A program made the translations under genes and the position numbers. Shown one piece after another: positions 1 to 8,191 of a DNA stretch of 64,000 bases. Numbering within the stretch: position 1 is the stretch's first letter; every line of letters starts with the position of its first letter. This stretch comes from JAWKUK01 sp041398605 (GTDB taxonomy: Bacteria > Planctomycetota > UBA1135 > GCA-002686595). The stretch spans positions 62,001 to 126,000 of the forward strand of contig JAWKUK010000021.1 of the NCBI GenBank assembly GCA_041398605.1, written 5' to 3'. A model generated the notes under the pieces. It saw nothing but the letters and a program-made list of their open reading frames with translations, was not told the DNA's origin and did not search any database.

Positions 1-2
1 TG

Positions 3-1727
3 GCGCGCTTTGACCTCGAAGCCGCGCTCTCCCAGCTCAGCGACCAGGCCTTTGTGACAGAGACCGCGACCGGCGCGCTCGCGGTCCCCATGGACCTCGC
101 CGAGGCGGTCGCGCGGGTTCGACGAGGCGCCGAACGCGGCGTCTTCGACGTCTTCACCCTGCGCGGGCACCTCGACCGCGCCTATGGGGAGGGCAGCGAG
201 AAGGCTGTCGCCCCTGCGCACCTCCGGCGCATGTTCAAGATGTACGCGGCGGAGCCCGCCGCCGTCGCGCGCATCGAGCGCCTCCCAGAGGGCCTGCGCG
301 GGCTCGTCGGCAAGGTCGTGCTGGAGTTCGGCGGGCTGCTGCCGCGCCAGCTCTTCGAGCGCATGGAGAGCGAGCTGCCGCACTGGAACGGGCGGCGCTG
401 GCGCAAGATCCTCGAGGAGTCTTTGGTCGGCACAGTCGAGCGCCTCGACTTGACGCCCTACGGGATCCAGCACAGCGACGAGACCCTCGCCGTGTTCAAC
501 GAGGTGACCCTCGCGTGGTTCCGGCGCGTCGCGGTCCCGAGCGACCCGGACAAGCCCCACGACGAAGCGTCGCTGGGCGTTGACCTCGTCGCGAACATCT
601 CGCGCTTCCAGGCCTACATCATCGATCACTCCGTCCGCTTCACGGTCAAGGGCGAGATCTTCAAGACGACCGAGAAGCGCATCCTGCAGGACCTCATCCC
701 GAATCCGGGGCGCGAGCTCGAGCGGGCGGACGTCCTGCAGTTCATCTTCCGCTTCGCGCACTCGCGCGGGATGCTCGAGTCCACCGGCGAGCGGACCTTT
801 GCGCTGACCTCGATCGGTCGAGACTTCGAGGCCCAGGACCTCGACGCCAAGCTCGCGGCGTTGCTCGACTACGTCCTCGATGAGCCGGAGGACGGGTCAT
901 GGATCTTCCACCAATCGCGCATGCGCCGCATCTTCCTGCGGCTGGTGAAGCGCGTCGAACCGGGCGTTTGGTACGACCTGATGTACCTGCCGTTCCTCGC
1001 GCGCAACGCGTACCTCGCGCAGCTCGACGAGCTCGGGATCGCTGAGCGGATCGCCGCGCTGCCGCCGAGCGCAGCGAGCCCGCAAGAGGACCTGCAGAAG
1101 CTGACGTGGTCCTTGAGCGGCTGGGTGAAGCGACGCCTCTACCTGCTCGGCCTCGTCGACCTCGGCTACGACGGCCAGGGGCGCCCCGTCGCGATGCGGC
1201 TCACGCGCATCGGCGCGCGGCTGTTGGGCCTGGTCGACCCCAACCCTGCGCAGCCCGTGTTCGGGAACTTGATCGTCACCGCGGACTTCGAGGTCGTGCT
1301 CTTCCCGACGGGCGACGACGCCGAGCTCATTCACGACCTCGATCGCTTCTGCGACCGCGAGAAGGACGGCGCCGTACGTCACTTCCGTATCTCGGATCGC
1401 TCCGTCCATCGCGGGCTCGTCGAAGGGGTCGGGCTCGCGCGCATGGGCGAGCTCCTCGAGCGGAACGCGCGCACGCCTGTGCCGCGCAACGTCCTGCACT
1501 CGATCCGCGATTGGGCGCACCAGGCTGGGCTCTTGTACATCGACGAAGAGCTGCGCGTGACCGCGCCGCTGACCGATTCGCTGTCGCGCTTCGCCCGCGA
1601 CCCCGGCGTGCGCCCCTACGTCCGCAAGACGCTCGACGAGCGCTCGCTGCAGCTACGCCCCGGCACGAGCTCGGCGCGTTATCGCTCGCTCTTCCGTGAC
1701 CTCCACTACCTCATCGAGCCGGCATGA
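3..1727 (+). CDS. helicase-associated C-terminal domain protein, 5'-truncated by the window edge
   Basis: The frame is open to the first complete codon of the window, so the true start lies upstream. The first in-window start is a GTG at 54, but the residues before it (ARFDLEAALSQLSD) read like normal coding sequence. The visible 574 residues end in a segment near residues 415-435 of type NLIVTADFEVVLFP. This resembles the XPB/Ssl2-like Helicase_C_3 domain found in stand-alone bacterial helicase-associated proteins. No Walker A or DEAD motif is visible in this part. It overlaps the next gene by ATGA (1724-1727), suggesting translational coupling. A role in nucleic-acid binding or DNA repair is inferred from the family only. 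Confidence 0.6.
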   Translation, partial: ARFDLEAALSQLSDQAFVTETATGALAVPMDLAEAVARVRRGAERGVFDVFTLRGHLDRAYGEGSEKAVAPAHLRRMFKMYAAEPAAVARIERLPEGLRGLVGKVVLEFGGLLPRQLFERMESELPHWNGRRWRKILEESLVGTVERLDLTPYGIQHSDETLAVFNEVTLAWFRRVAVPSDPDKPHDEASLGVDLVANISRFQAYIIDHSVRFTVKGEIFKTTEKRILQDLIPNPGRELERADVLQFIFRFAHSRGMLESTGERTFALTSIGRDFEAQDLDAKLAALLDYVLDEPEDGSWIFHQSRMRRIFLRLVKRVEPGVWYDLMYLPFLARNAYLAQLDELGIAERIAALPPSAASPQEDLQKLTWSLSGWVKRRLYLLGLVDLGYDGQGRPVAMRLTRIGARLLGLVDPNPAQPVFGNLIVTADFEVVLFPTGDDAELIHDLDRFCDREKDGAVRHFRISDRSVHRGLVEGVGLARMGELLERNARTPVPRNVLHSIRDWAHQAGLLYIDEELRVTAPLTDSLSRFARDPGVRPYVRKTLDERSLQLRPGTSSARYRSLFRDLHYLIEPA

Positions 1728-2533
1728 GGGCGGCATGCGCACCACCGAGGCTCCTGGCGCTGTCGCTCGGGAACCTGGCGTCGCGCGCAGACTGTGCCGC
1801 GTTCGTGCGCACGCTGGGGCGCGCCACGGAGGGCGGGCTCACGGCGCTCGTCCTGCGCGAGCCCTTGCTCGCGGACGGGCCCTACTTGGACCTCGCGGAG
1901 CGCTGCCGCGCCCTCGTGCCGTGGCTCGTGCTGCACGACCGCCCGCACCTCGTCCAGGCCGCGCAAGCAGACGGCGTGCACGTCGGGTTTCGCTCGCTCG
2001 CGCCGCATGAGGCGCGGCGCGTCCTCGATGTCCGCGGCCATGGAAAGGAGCGCGTCGTCGGGTTCTCCAGCCACGCCGGCGACGCAGCGGACGCAGACCG
2101 CGGCGCGGACTACGTGACGTTCGGCCCCGTCTTCGAGACCCCTTCCAAGCGCGGCGTCCGCGACACGACCGGCCTCGATGGCCTGGCGCGGCGCTGCGCG
2201 GCAACGCGGGTACGTCACCTCCGTGGGGCCCACGCAATCGCGCCGGACGAGGCCCCGGAGCCGGGACACCCAACGCCGCTCGTCTATGCGCTCGGCGGGG
2301 TGCGCGCCGAGGATGTCGGCGCCTGTGTCGCGCACGGCGCGTATGGCGTAGCAGCCATCGGCGACCTGCTCGGCCACTCGGACCCCGGCGCTCGCGCGGG
2401 CGCCTTCCTCGCGGCGCTCGCAGCCTCGACGGCGACCCCAGCGCCTGGCACGCGCCCAGCGCCTGGCACGCGCCCAGCGACTGGGGCAGATGCTGCAACG
2501 CCGGCACCGCCCCCGGGAGGGGACGCGCCGTGA
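1724..2533 (+). CDS. thiE: thiamine-phosphate synthase (ThiE/TenI family)
   Basis: A 269-residue TIM-barrel protein of the ThiE/TenI family. ThiE joins hydroxymethylpyrimidine diphosphate and the thiazole phosphate to make thiamine phosphate in the cytosol. The segment DYVTFGPVFETPSKRG (about residues 126-141) is the family phosphate-loop signature, and ALGGVRAEDV followed by GAYGVAAI is the C-terminal phosphate-binding part. The classical pyrophosphate-binding region is weakly conserved, so a TenI-like regulator is the alternative. A thiL gene three genes along supports a thiamine role. The start ATG overlaps the previous stop (ATGA). The C-terminus ends in a low-complexity Pro/Ala/Thr tail containing an 18-bp direct repeat. 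Confidence 0.75.
   Translation: MRAACAPPRLLALSLGNLASRADCAAFVRTLGRATEGGLTALVLREPLLADGPYLDLAERCRALVPWLVLHDRPHLVQAAQADGVHVGFRSLAPHEARRVLDVRGHGKERVVGFSSHAGDAADADRGADYVTFGPVFETPSKRGVRDTTGLDGLARRCAATRVRHLRGAHAIAPDEAPEPGHPTPLVYALGGVRAEDVGACVAHGAYGVAAIGDLLGHSDPGARAGAFLAALAASTATPAPGTRPAPGTRPATGADAATPAPPPGGDAP
2441..2476 (+). repeat. 18-bp tandem direct repeat inside thiE 3' end
   Basis: Two exact copies of an 18-bp unit beginning gcgcctggcacg lie head to tail at 2441-2458 and 2459-2476. They encode repeated PAPGTR residues in the disordered tail of ThiE. The length is a multiple of three, so copy changes would keep the frame. Confidence 0.8.
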
Positions 2534-2898
2534 GCTTCGATCCGCGCCGCGTGCTCCGACCGCTCCAGCGCGCGACTTGGGCCGCATCGCTCTTGGGGGT
2601 CGCGTACCTCCTATGGCGCTTCGAGTCGTTCCAAGCGCCGGCGGGGCTCGCGCCGACGGTCGGGCTCGCGCCGGAGGAGCGCGGTATCCTCGACCTGCGG
2701 CCGCAAACGTTGGGGGCCGGCGACATCGTGCTGTACGCAGACACGAGCGGCCTCCGCCACTTCGCGCGGCTCCAAGGCGCCGCGGGCGCAGAGGACGTCG
2801 CCCCCGAGCGCTGGACCGCAACGGGCGACGACGGCCGCCCGCTCGAGGTTCCGCGCGCCGCCGTCCTCGGACGTGTCATCCTGGTCTGGCCCTTCTGA
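2530..2898 (+). CDS. small membrane protein with signal-peptidase-like beta segment
   Basis: A 122-residue protein with one membrane segment near residues 15-30. After it come GDIVLYADTSG and a C-terminal GDDGRPLEVPRAAVLGRV-type stretch ending in VWPF. The order GD(I/V)V, then GDD/N, then G-R-V..WP, is that of the beta-barrel of S26 signal peptidases. However, no Ser-Met-x-Pro nucleophile motif and no convincing catalytic Lys are visible, so it is probably not an active peptidase. The start GTG overlaps the thiE stop (GTGA), placing it in the thiamine-tsaE operon. Function unknown; the S26 resemblance is inference by eye. Confidence 0.65.
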   Translation: MSFDPRRVLRPLQRATWAASLLGVAYLLWRFESFQAPAGLAPTVGLAPEERGILDLRPQTLGAGDIVLYADTSGLRHFARLQGAAGAEDVAPERWTATGDDGRPLEVPRAAVLGRVILVWPF

Positions 2899-2906
2899 TA
2901 CCCGCC

Positions 2907-3872
2907 ATGCCCGATTGGAACGAGGACCGCGTGCATCGTTGGCTCGCGCGCAGCGGCCGCCCGGCCGGCGTCGTCGGCAGCGCGATGCACGATGCCGCTG
3001 CGTTGAGGGCGCTCGGCGGCGCGCTGCCGGTCGTGTGTGTGGACCAGTGCATCGAAGGTGTGCACTTCGACCCCGGCGAACGGCCCGCGCTCATCGGGCG
3101 CAAGGCCGTTCATCGCGCGCTCTCGGACCTCGCGGCGACGGCAGCGGCGCCAGTCGCGGTCCTGCTCGCGCTGCGCGCGGCGCCGACCGAGCCGGAGGCG
3201 CGGATCCAGGCGCTGGTGCGCGCGGCGCGGCTCGCTGCGCAGGCGTGCGGCGCCGCGCTGGTCGGCGGCGACCTGGCTGCGGCGCCCGGGCCGCTCGGCT
3301 TGACCGTGACGGCGATCGGGCGCTTCGACGGCCGCCGCCCCCCGGGCCGTGATCGAGCGCGCCCTGGCCAGCTCGTCGTGCTCACGGGCCCGGTGGGGGG
3401 CTCGAGGGCGGGCCGGCACCTGCGTTTCCAGCCGCGGTTGGCGCTCGGCGCCGCGCTCGCAGCGGCCGGGGCCACGGCGCTGATGGACGTCTCGGACGGC
3501 CTGGCGTGGGACCTCTACCGCCTCGCGCGCGCGAGCGGGGTGGAGCTCGAGCTGGACCTCGAGGCCGTGCCCGTCCATCGCGACGCGCTGCGCGCGGCGG
3601 CGGGCGACCATGACTCCGCGCTGCAGCACGCGCTGCACGATGGCGAGGATCACGAGCTGCTCGCGACGCTCTCCGCGCGGGCGGCGCGGGCGCTGTGCGC
3701 CGGGTTCCGCGCCTCGGACGCGGCCCGACGCTCGAACTCGCGCGGCGCGCGGCCCACGATCATCGGGCGCGTGGCGCGTGTGGCACAGTCTGGCGGCGGG
3801 CTATGGCTCGTGTCACAGGGCCGGCGCGCGCCCTGGCAGCCCGGCAGCGGAGGATGGAACCATGGCAGCTGA
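2907..3872 (+). CDS. thiL: thiamine-monophosphate kinase
   Basis: About 321 residues of the ThiL/PurM-like fold. ThiL phosphorylates thiamine phosphate with ATP to give thiamine diphosphate, the last step of the pathway. Visible motifs are MHDAAAL (ThiL usually has D-D-A-A near the N-terminus), VGGDLA (Mg/ATP loop), MDVSDGL (the family DISDGL) and DGEDHELLATL (family SGEDYELL). The aspartates that hold the metals are kept. The ATG at 2907 is chosen because it begins the recognisable protein 8 nt after the previous stop; the frame is open further upstream but reads as an out-of-frame shadow of thiE. The end overlaps tsaE by 11 bp. Confidence 0.85.
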   Translation: MPDWNEDRVHRWLARSGRPAGVVGSAMHDAAALRALGGALPVVCVDQCIEGVHFDPGERPALIGRKAVHRALSDLAATAAAPVAVLLALRAAPTEPEARIQALVRAARLAAQACGAALVGGDLAAAPGPLGLTVTAIGRFDGRRPPGRDRARPGQLVVLTGPVGGSRAGRHLRFQPRLALGAALAAAGATALMDVSDGLAWDLYRLARASGVELELDLEAVPVHRDALRAAAGDHDSALQHALHDGEDHELLATLSARAARALCAGFRASDAARRSNSRGARPTIIGRVARVAQSGGGLWLVSQGRRAPWQPGSGGWNHGS

Positions 3873-4425
3873 CCCCGATACGAGCGTGAGCTCGACCAGC
3901 CTCGGGCCCTTTGTCCTCGCGGGGGCCGAAGCCACGGAGGCCCTCGGCGAGGCGCTCGGGCGCGCGGCCGTCGCCGGTGACGTGATCGCGCTCGAGGGCG
4001 AGCTCGGCGCGGGCAAGACGGCCCTCGTGCGCGGCATCGCGCGTGGGCTCGGACTCACGGATGCGGTCGCGAGCCCGACCTACATCCTCATGGACGCGCA
4101 CCAAGGCGGGCGGCTCCCGCTCTTTCACTTCGACGCCTGGATGGAGGGCCGCGAGAAGGCGCTCTTCCTCGATGGCGGCGACGAGTGGCTGAGGGCCGGG
4201 GGCCTGGCCGTCATCGAATGGGCGGGGCGCGTCGAGGCCTGGCTCCCGACGCCGCGCCTGGCGGTCGAGCTGGCGCACCTCTCGCTCGCGGCGCGCAGGG
4301 TCACCTTGCGGGCGGTGGAGGACCCGGCGGAGGGCGCGGGGGGCCTTCCTGGCCGCTCGTCGGCTCAGCTTTGGAGCCCGCGCCTCGCCGCGGTGACCGC
4401 CGCCCTGCGCTCCGAGGGGCCGTGA
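3862..4425 (+). CDS. tsaE: tRNA threonylcarbamoyladenosine biosynthesis ATPase TsaE
   Basis: A 187-residue P-loop protein. The Walker A loop GELGAGKT sits at residues 46-53, followed by SPTYILMDAH and FHFDAW, which match the TsaE family (SPTF...YxG...HxDLYR). TsaE works with TsaB and TsaD in making t6A37 on ANN-decoding tRNAs. The C-terminal third, after IEWAGRVEAWLP, is divergent and slightly longer than usual. The ATG at 3862 lies within the last codons of thiL and is preceded by a purine-rich ggagga stretch, which supports this start. Its stop overlaps the GTG of the sigma factor (GTGA at 4422-4425). Confidence 0.85.
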   Translation: MAADPDTSVSSTSLGPFVLAGAEATEALGEALGRAAVAGDVIALEGELGAGKTALVRGIARGLGLTDAVASPTYILMDAHQGGRLPLFHFDAWMEGREKALFLDGGDEWLRAGGLAVIEWAGRVEAWLPTPRLAVELAHLSLAARRVTLRAVEDPAEGAGGLPGRSSAQLWSPRLAAVTAALRSEGP

Positions 4426-5162
4426 GTCCCGACGAGGGACCGGCGCCGAGCAGAGACCTCGGATTCCCTGAACCGCGGCCGGACCGGCGCGTTCCTACGG
4501 TCGTGCATGCCCGCCACGACGACGGAGGCGACCCGCTCGCCGCCCTCGCCGAGGGGGACCCGGCGCCCTTCGAGGCCTTTGTCACGACCGAAACCCCGCA
4601 CCTGCTCGCGTTCTTCCACCACCTCGGCGCCCGGCGCATGGAGGCGGAGGACCTCGTCCAGGACACCTTCCTGAAGTTGTTCCAGAGCTCCGACCACTAC
4701 CGACCCGATGGCCGCTTCCGCGGCTACGCCTATCGCATCGCGCGGAACGCGTGGATCGATCGGGCGCGCCGGCAAGCGCACTCGCCGTTGCGCGAGGAGC
4801 GGGAATCGAACGGGGGGCCGCGCCAGCCCAGCGCGCTCGAGGCGACGATCGATCGGTCCGTGCCCGACCCTCCGACGGCCCTCGAGCGCCGTGAAGGTCG
4901 CAGCCAGCTCATGGCGGCGCTCGCTGCGCTCCCGGAGGCCCAGCGCTTGGCCTTCGAGCTCGGCGTCGTGCGCGAGCTCCCGTATGTCGAGGTCGCGACG
5001 GCGCTCGAGGTGCCGGTCGGCACCGTCAAGTCGCGGGTCTTCCATGCCGTACGTCGGCTGCGTGAACTGTTGGGCGACGCCGCCCCGGCCCATGCACCCG
5101 CGGCTCCCCCCTCCAGCGCGCGCGCGAGCGCACCCGGCGCGATCCGAAAGGAACTCCGATGA
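4422..5162 (+). CDS. ECF-type RNA polymerase sigma factor
   Basis: About 246 residues. Region 2 is seen in MEAEDLVQDTFLKLFQ and GRFRGYAYRIARNAWIDR, which would bind core polymerase and the -10 element. Region 4 is seen in LMAALAALPEAQRLAFEL and VPVGTVKSRVFHAVRR, a helix-turn-helix for the -35 element. There is no region 3, as in ECF sigmas. The start is GTG at 4422, overlapping the tsaE stop; a shorter form starting near residue 27 (VVHARHDD) is possible. The stop overlaps the ATG of the next gene (ATGA), so sigma and its membrane neighbour are co-translated. The target regulon is unknown. Confidence 0.85.
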   Translation: MSPDEGPAPSRDLGFPEPRPDRRVPTVVHARHDDGGDPLAALAEGDPAPFEAFVTTETPHLLAFFHHLGARRMEAEDLVQDTFLKLFQSSDHYRPDGRFRGYAYRIARNAWIDRARRQAHSPLREERESNGGPRQPSALEATIDRSVPDPPTALERREGRSQLMAALAALPEAQRLAFELGVVRELPYVEVATALEVPVGTVKSRVFHAVRRLRELLGDAAPAHAPAAPPSSARASAPGAIRKELR

Positions 5163-6460
5163 CGAGTGAATCCCCTGACGCGGCGCACGAGGCCCTGCTC
5201 CTGCAGGCCGTCCTCGATCCGGCGAGCCTCGCCGAGGAGCTTGGGGACGAAGGCTTCGCGGCCCTCCTCGCAGCGCCCGAGCACGCCCGCGAGATCGAGG
5301 CGCTGCGGTCGTTCTTGGGGAGCGTGAAGCGCGACCTCGGCGGCGCAGAGGCGCTCGGCCTCGACGCGCAGCACAGCGGTGTCGGCGCGCAACGATCGAG
5401 CGCATCGGCGCGCTCGATCGCGCGCGTGACGCGGCGTGTCCTGGCGCGCACGACCCGCGAGGAGCGCTCGTGGCGCGGCGACCTGCGGCTGGTCAGCGAC
5501 TTCGTGACGGATCGCCTGCGCGCGTCCGTCGCGCTGCGCGTCGCTGCGGCGCTGCTGCTGGTGCACGCGACGGTCGTTCCGATCTTGGCTTGGCACTTGC
5601 TGACCCGTGAGGACCGTGGGTCGTTCCGATTGCGCATCGAACGCGCCCCAGCGGACCCTGCGTTCATTGAGGACTTGGTCCTGCCGAACGAAGCGATCGG
5701 CGCGCCGACGATCGACCCGCCGTTCGGGGACCTCTTGGACACGGACTACGAAGCGACGCTGGACGCCACCAGCGGACCCTCGGGCGAGCGCCTCCAGCGC
5801 CTCGGGGCTGCGGTGCTCGCGGCCTATGGCGCGCACGTCGGGCGCCCGGCCGACGTCGAGCTCGACCTCGTCGAGCGGGCGGACCTGTCGCCGCTCGAGC
5901 GCGAGCTGGCGCGGCGCGCGTTTGTGCTGGAGGCCGGCGGGCTCGATGTCGGCGAGCGCGCGGAACAGGCGCCTCTTGGGCACGCAACGGGGGGTGAAAC
6001 GACGCCTCGAGCGGGGTCCGAAGAGGGGCTGCACGTGGAGCGCCAGGCGGAGCTCTTGGCTCTGCTGCGCCTCGAGCGCGCCCTCGACCGACGCGCGCTG
6101 CTCGGCCACGACTCGGCGCTGAGCGCGCGCCTCGCGGCCCTCGATGCGGCGCCGGTCAGCCCTGGGATCGCAGCCTTCCAGTCCGAGGTCCGGGCCCGGG
6201 CGCGCGCGCTCGGTGTGCTGCCCGACCCCCGGGCTGGGTCCAGCGGGACGGCCGTGGCGAGCGCCGCGGCCGCGAGCGACCCGACCTGGGACACAGCGTA
6301 CGCGGCCGCCCTCGCAGGGGCCCTCGCTGAGTCCCTCGCAGGGGCCCTCGCAGAGTCCCTCGCAGTGTCCCTTCCTGGGGCCCGGGAGGGATCTCCGGCC
6401 TCGGCGGACGGCGCAGGCCCCTGGGCCGCGGCGTGGCGGGCGGCCCTCGGCGCGCGCTGA
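5159..6460 (+). CDS. membrane protein coupled to the ECF sigma factor (putative anti-sigma-type partner)
   Basis: 433 residues with no family I recognise. An N-terminal cytosolic part of about 120 residues is rich in Glu, Ala and Leu. One membrane segment lies near residues 122-143 (SVALRVAAALLLVHATVVPI), and a long Ala-rich outer domain follows. The C-terminus carries ALAES/ALAGALAES repeats from a 24-bp tandem repeat. Its overlap with the sigma gene and the cytosol-TM-exterior layout match membrane anti-sigma factors. No ZAS zinc motif (HxxxCxxC) is visible, so the anti-sigma role is inferred from position only. Confidence 0.7.
   Translation: MTSESPDAAHEALLLQAVLDPASLAEELGDEGFAALLAAPEHAREIEALRSFLGSVKRDLGGAEALGLDAQHSGVGAQRSSASARSIARVTRRVLARTTREERSWRGDLRLVSDFVTDRLRASVALRVAAALLLVHATVVPILAWHLLTREDRGSFRLRIERAPADPAFIEDLVLPNEAIGAPTIDPPFGDLLDTDYEATLDATSGPSGERLQRLGAAVLAAYGAHVGRPADVELDLVERADLSPLERELARRAFVLEAGGLDVGERAEQAPLGHATGGETTPRAGSEEGLHVERQAELLALLRLERALDRRALLGHDSALSARLAALDAAPVSPGIAAFQSEVRARARALGVLPDPRAGSSGTAVASAAAASDPTWDTAYAAALAGALAESLAGALAESLAVSLPGAREGSPASADGAGPWAAAWRAALGAR
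6309..6380 (+). repeat. 24-bp tandem repeat, about three copies, in-frame
   Basis: The unit ccctcgcaggggccctcgct is followed by gagt, making 24 bp. It occurs at 6309-6332, is nearly identical at 6333-6356 and degrades at 6357-6380. Each unit is itself two similar 12-bp halves. It encodes alternating ALAGALAES and lies in the C-terminus of the sigma-linked membrane protein. Confidence 0.75.
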
Positions 6461-6556
6461 CCATTTGGTCGGAGGGCGGACAGAGCCTGGTGGGCGAACC
6501 GTAAGGGATGCGAGGTCTCGATGGCCTGCCCCTCCCTGGTCCACTAATCTGCTCGC

Positions 6557-8185
6557 ATGGGTCTCCTTCGACCGAATGCATCCACCGCCTGGGCGCCCTT
6601 GATCGCCTTGGCGTTCGTTTCCGCTCGCGGCGCGTTCGCCGTCTCGGCCTCGACCGACGGGGCGGGTCAGGACACCCCAGCGGCGGCCGCGCCCGCCACA
6701 TCCCCGGAGAGCGCGGCCGAAGCGGCGACGGCCGCGGCGGCGCACCAGGTCCCGCTCGACCAGGCCGCCCAATCGAACGCGCCCTGGGAGCTCTCTCTCG
6801 AGCAGGTCCTCGCGCTCGCGCTGCGGGACAACCTGGGCCTGGTCCGCGCCGAGAGCGACGCCAACGCCGCACGCTACGACGCGCTGTCGTCTTGGGGGGC
6901 CTTCGATTGGGTCTTCCAGGCGAGCGCCAACTACCGGGACTCCCAAACGGAGGGCACGACGTCGCTCGCCGGTGGCTCGGTCATTTCGACCGAGGCTGCG
7001 GAGGTCGCCTTCGACCTCACCCGGCCCTTTACGACCGGCGGGCGGTTCGTGGCGCACTTCGACACGACCCAGAGCTCGACGACCAACACATTCTTCAACG
7101 CGCCGGAGCTCGTCGAGGACAACCTGCGCTTCTCCTACGTGCACCCGATCCTGCGCGGGGGCGGCTTCGAGGCGGCCTCGTCCCAGCAGATCGTGGCGGA
7201 CCTCACGGCGCGGCGCGCGCGCGAGGGCTCGCGCGGCACTCGCCAGCAGCTCATCGCGGACGTCGCGAGCGCGTACTGGGACCTGGTCGCCGCCCTCGAG
7301 CAACGCGAGGTGCGCCGGTCCGCCCTCGACCTCGGCCGCGAGCAGCTCGTGCGCGAGGAGCAGCGGCTTGTCGCTGGCGATGGCACGGAAGTTGACGTAC
7401 TGCAGGCCAGGACGGAGATCGCCACCCGCAGCGAGCAGCTGCTCCAGAGCGAGAACGAGGTGGCCGCCGCCGCCGACCAGCTCCGTGCACTCTTCCTGAA
7501 CGAACCGAGCTCCGAGAGCTGGAATCGCCCGATCGTCCCGATGACACCGCTGCCAGAAGTCGAGAGCCTCGCGCTGCCGCCGACGTGGGAGTCGGCGTGG
7601 CAAATCGCGAGCGAGCAGCGCTCGGAGCTGCGCCAAGCGCGGCTCGACGTCGAGGCGTCGCGCGCGCGCCTGCGCCGTGCGGCGACGGATCGCCTCGCGG
7701 GGCTCGACCTCACGCTCAACCTGTCCGCGGGCGCCAACGACGAGGTCGCGCGCAACGCCGGACGGGACACGTTCCAGTTCGACTATCCGTCTTGGTCGGT
7801 CCTGCTCGCGTACGAGCTGCCGCTCGGCAACCGGACCGGCGTCAACTCGGAGCAGGCCGCCCGCGAGCGGCTCCACTCCGCGCTCGTCGCGCAGCAAGAG
7901 AGCGAGCTCGAGATCCTCGCTGACGTCCGACGCGCGGTGCGCGAGGTCGACTATCGCGCGACCGCGGTGACCGCCTCTGCCGAGAGCCTCGACCTGGCCC
8001 GGCGCCAGCTCGACGCCGAACGCGCACGCTTCGACGCGGAGCTGTCTACGACCTTCCGAGTGCTCGAGTTCCAGCAATCCTGGATCGAAGCGCTCAGCAA
8101 CGCGCGCCGCGCCCGCGCCGACTTCGCCAAAGCGCTCTCTGACCTCGCGCGTGCCCAAGGGCTCGACGTGGCCCCCCGAGACTGA
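6557..8185 (+). CDS. TolC-family outer membrane efflux protein
   Basis: 542 residues. A signal peptide is predicted (residues 1 to about 29, ending around ARGAFA), then a low-complexity Ala-rich linker, then the OEP/TolC repeat. The mature part starts with LSLEQVLALALRDNLGLVRAE, the typical first helix, and has the second repeat helix WQIASEQRSELRQARLDVEA about 260 residues later. These proteins form trimeric beta-barrel/alpha-tunnel channels in the outer membrane for tripartite efflux or type I secretion. No inner-membrane pump or membrane-fusion gene is adjacent, so the substrate cannot be guessed. It is followed after 6 bp by a membrane-anchored HEAT protein on the same strand. Confidence 0.85.
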   Translation: MGLLRPNASTAWAPLIALAFVSARGAFAVSASTDGAGQDTPAAAAPATSPESAAEAATAAAAHQVPLDQAAQSNAPWELSLEQVLALALRDNLGLVRAESDANAARYDALSSWGAFDWVFQASANYRDSQTEGTTSLAGGSVISTEAAEVAFDLTRPFTTGGRFVAHFDTTQSSTTNTFFNAPELVEDNLRFSYVHPILRGGGFEAASSQQIVADLTARRAREGSRGTRQQLIADVASAYWDLVAALEQREVRRSALDLGREQLVREEQRLVAGDGTEVDVLQARTEIATRSEQLLQSENEVAAAADQLRALFLNEPSSESWNRPIVPMTPLPEVESLALPPTWESAWQIASEQRSELRQARLDVEASRARLRRAATDRLAGLDLTLNLSAGANDEVARNAGRDTFQFDYPSWSVLLAYELPLGNRTGVNSEQAARERLHSALVAQQESELEILADVRRAVREVDYRATAVTASAESLDLARRQLDAERARFDAELSTTFRVLEFQQSWIEALSNARRARADFAKALSDLARAQGLDVAPRD

Positions 8186-8191
8186 AGACCG

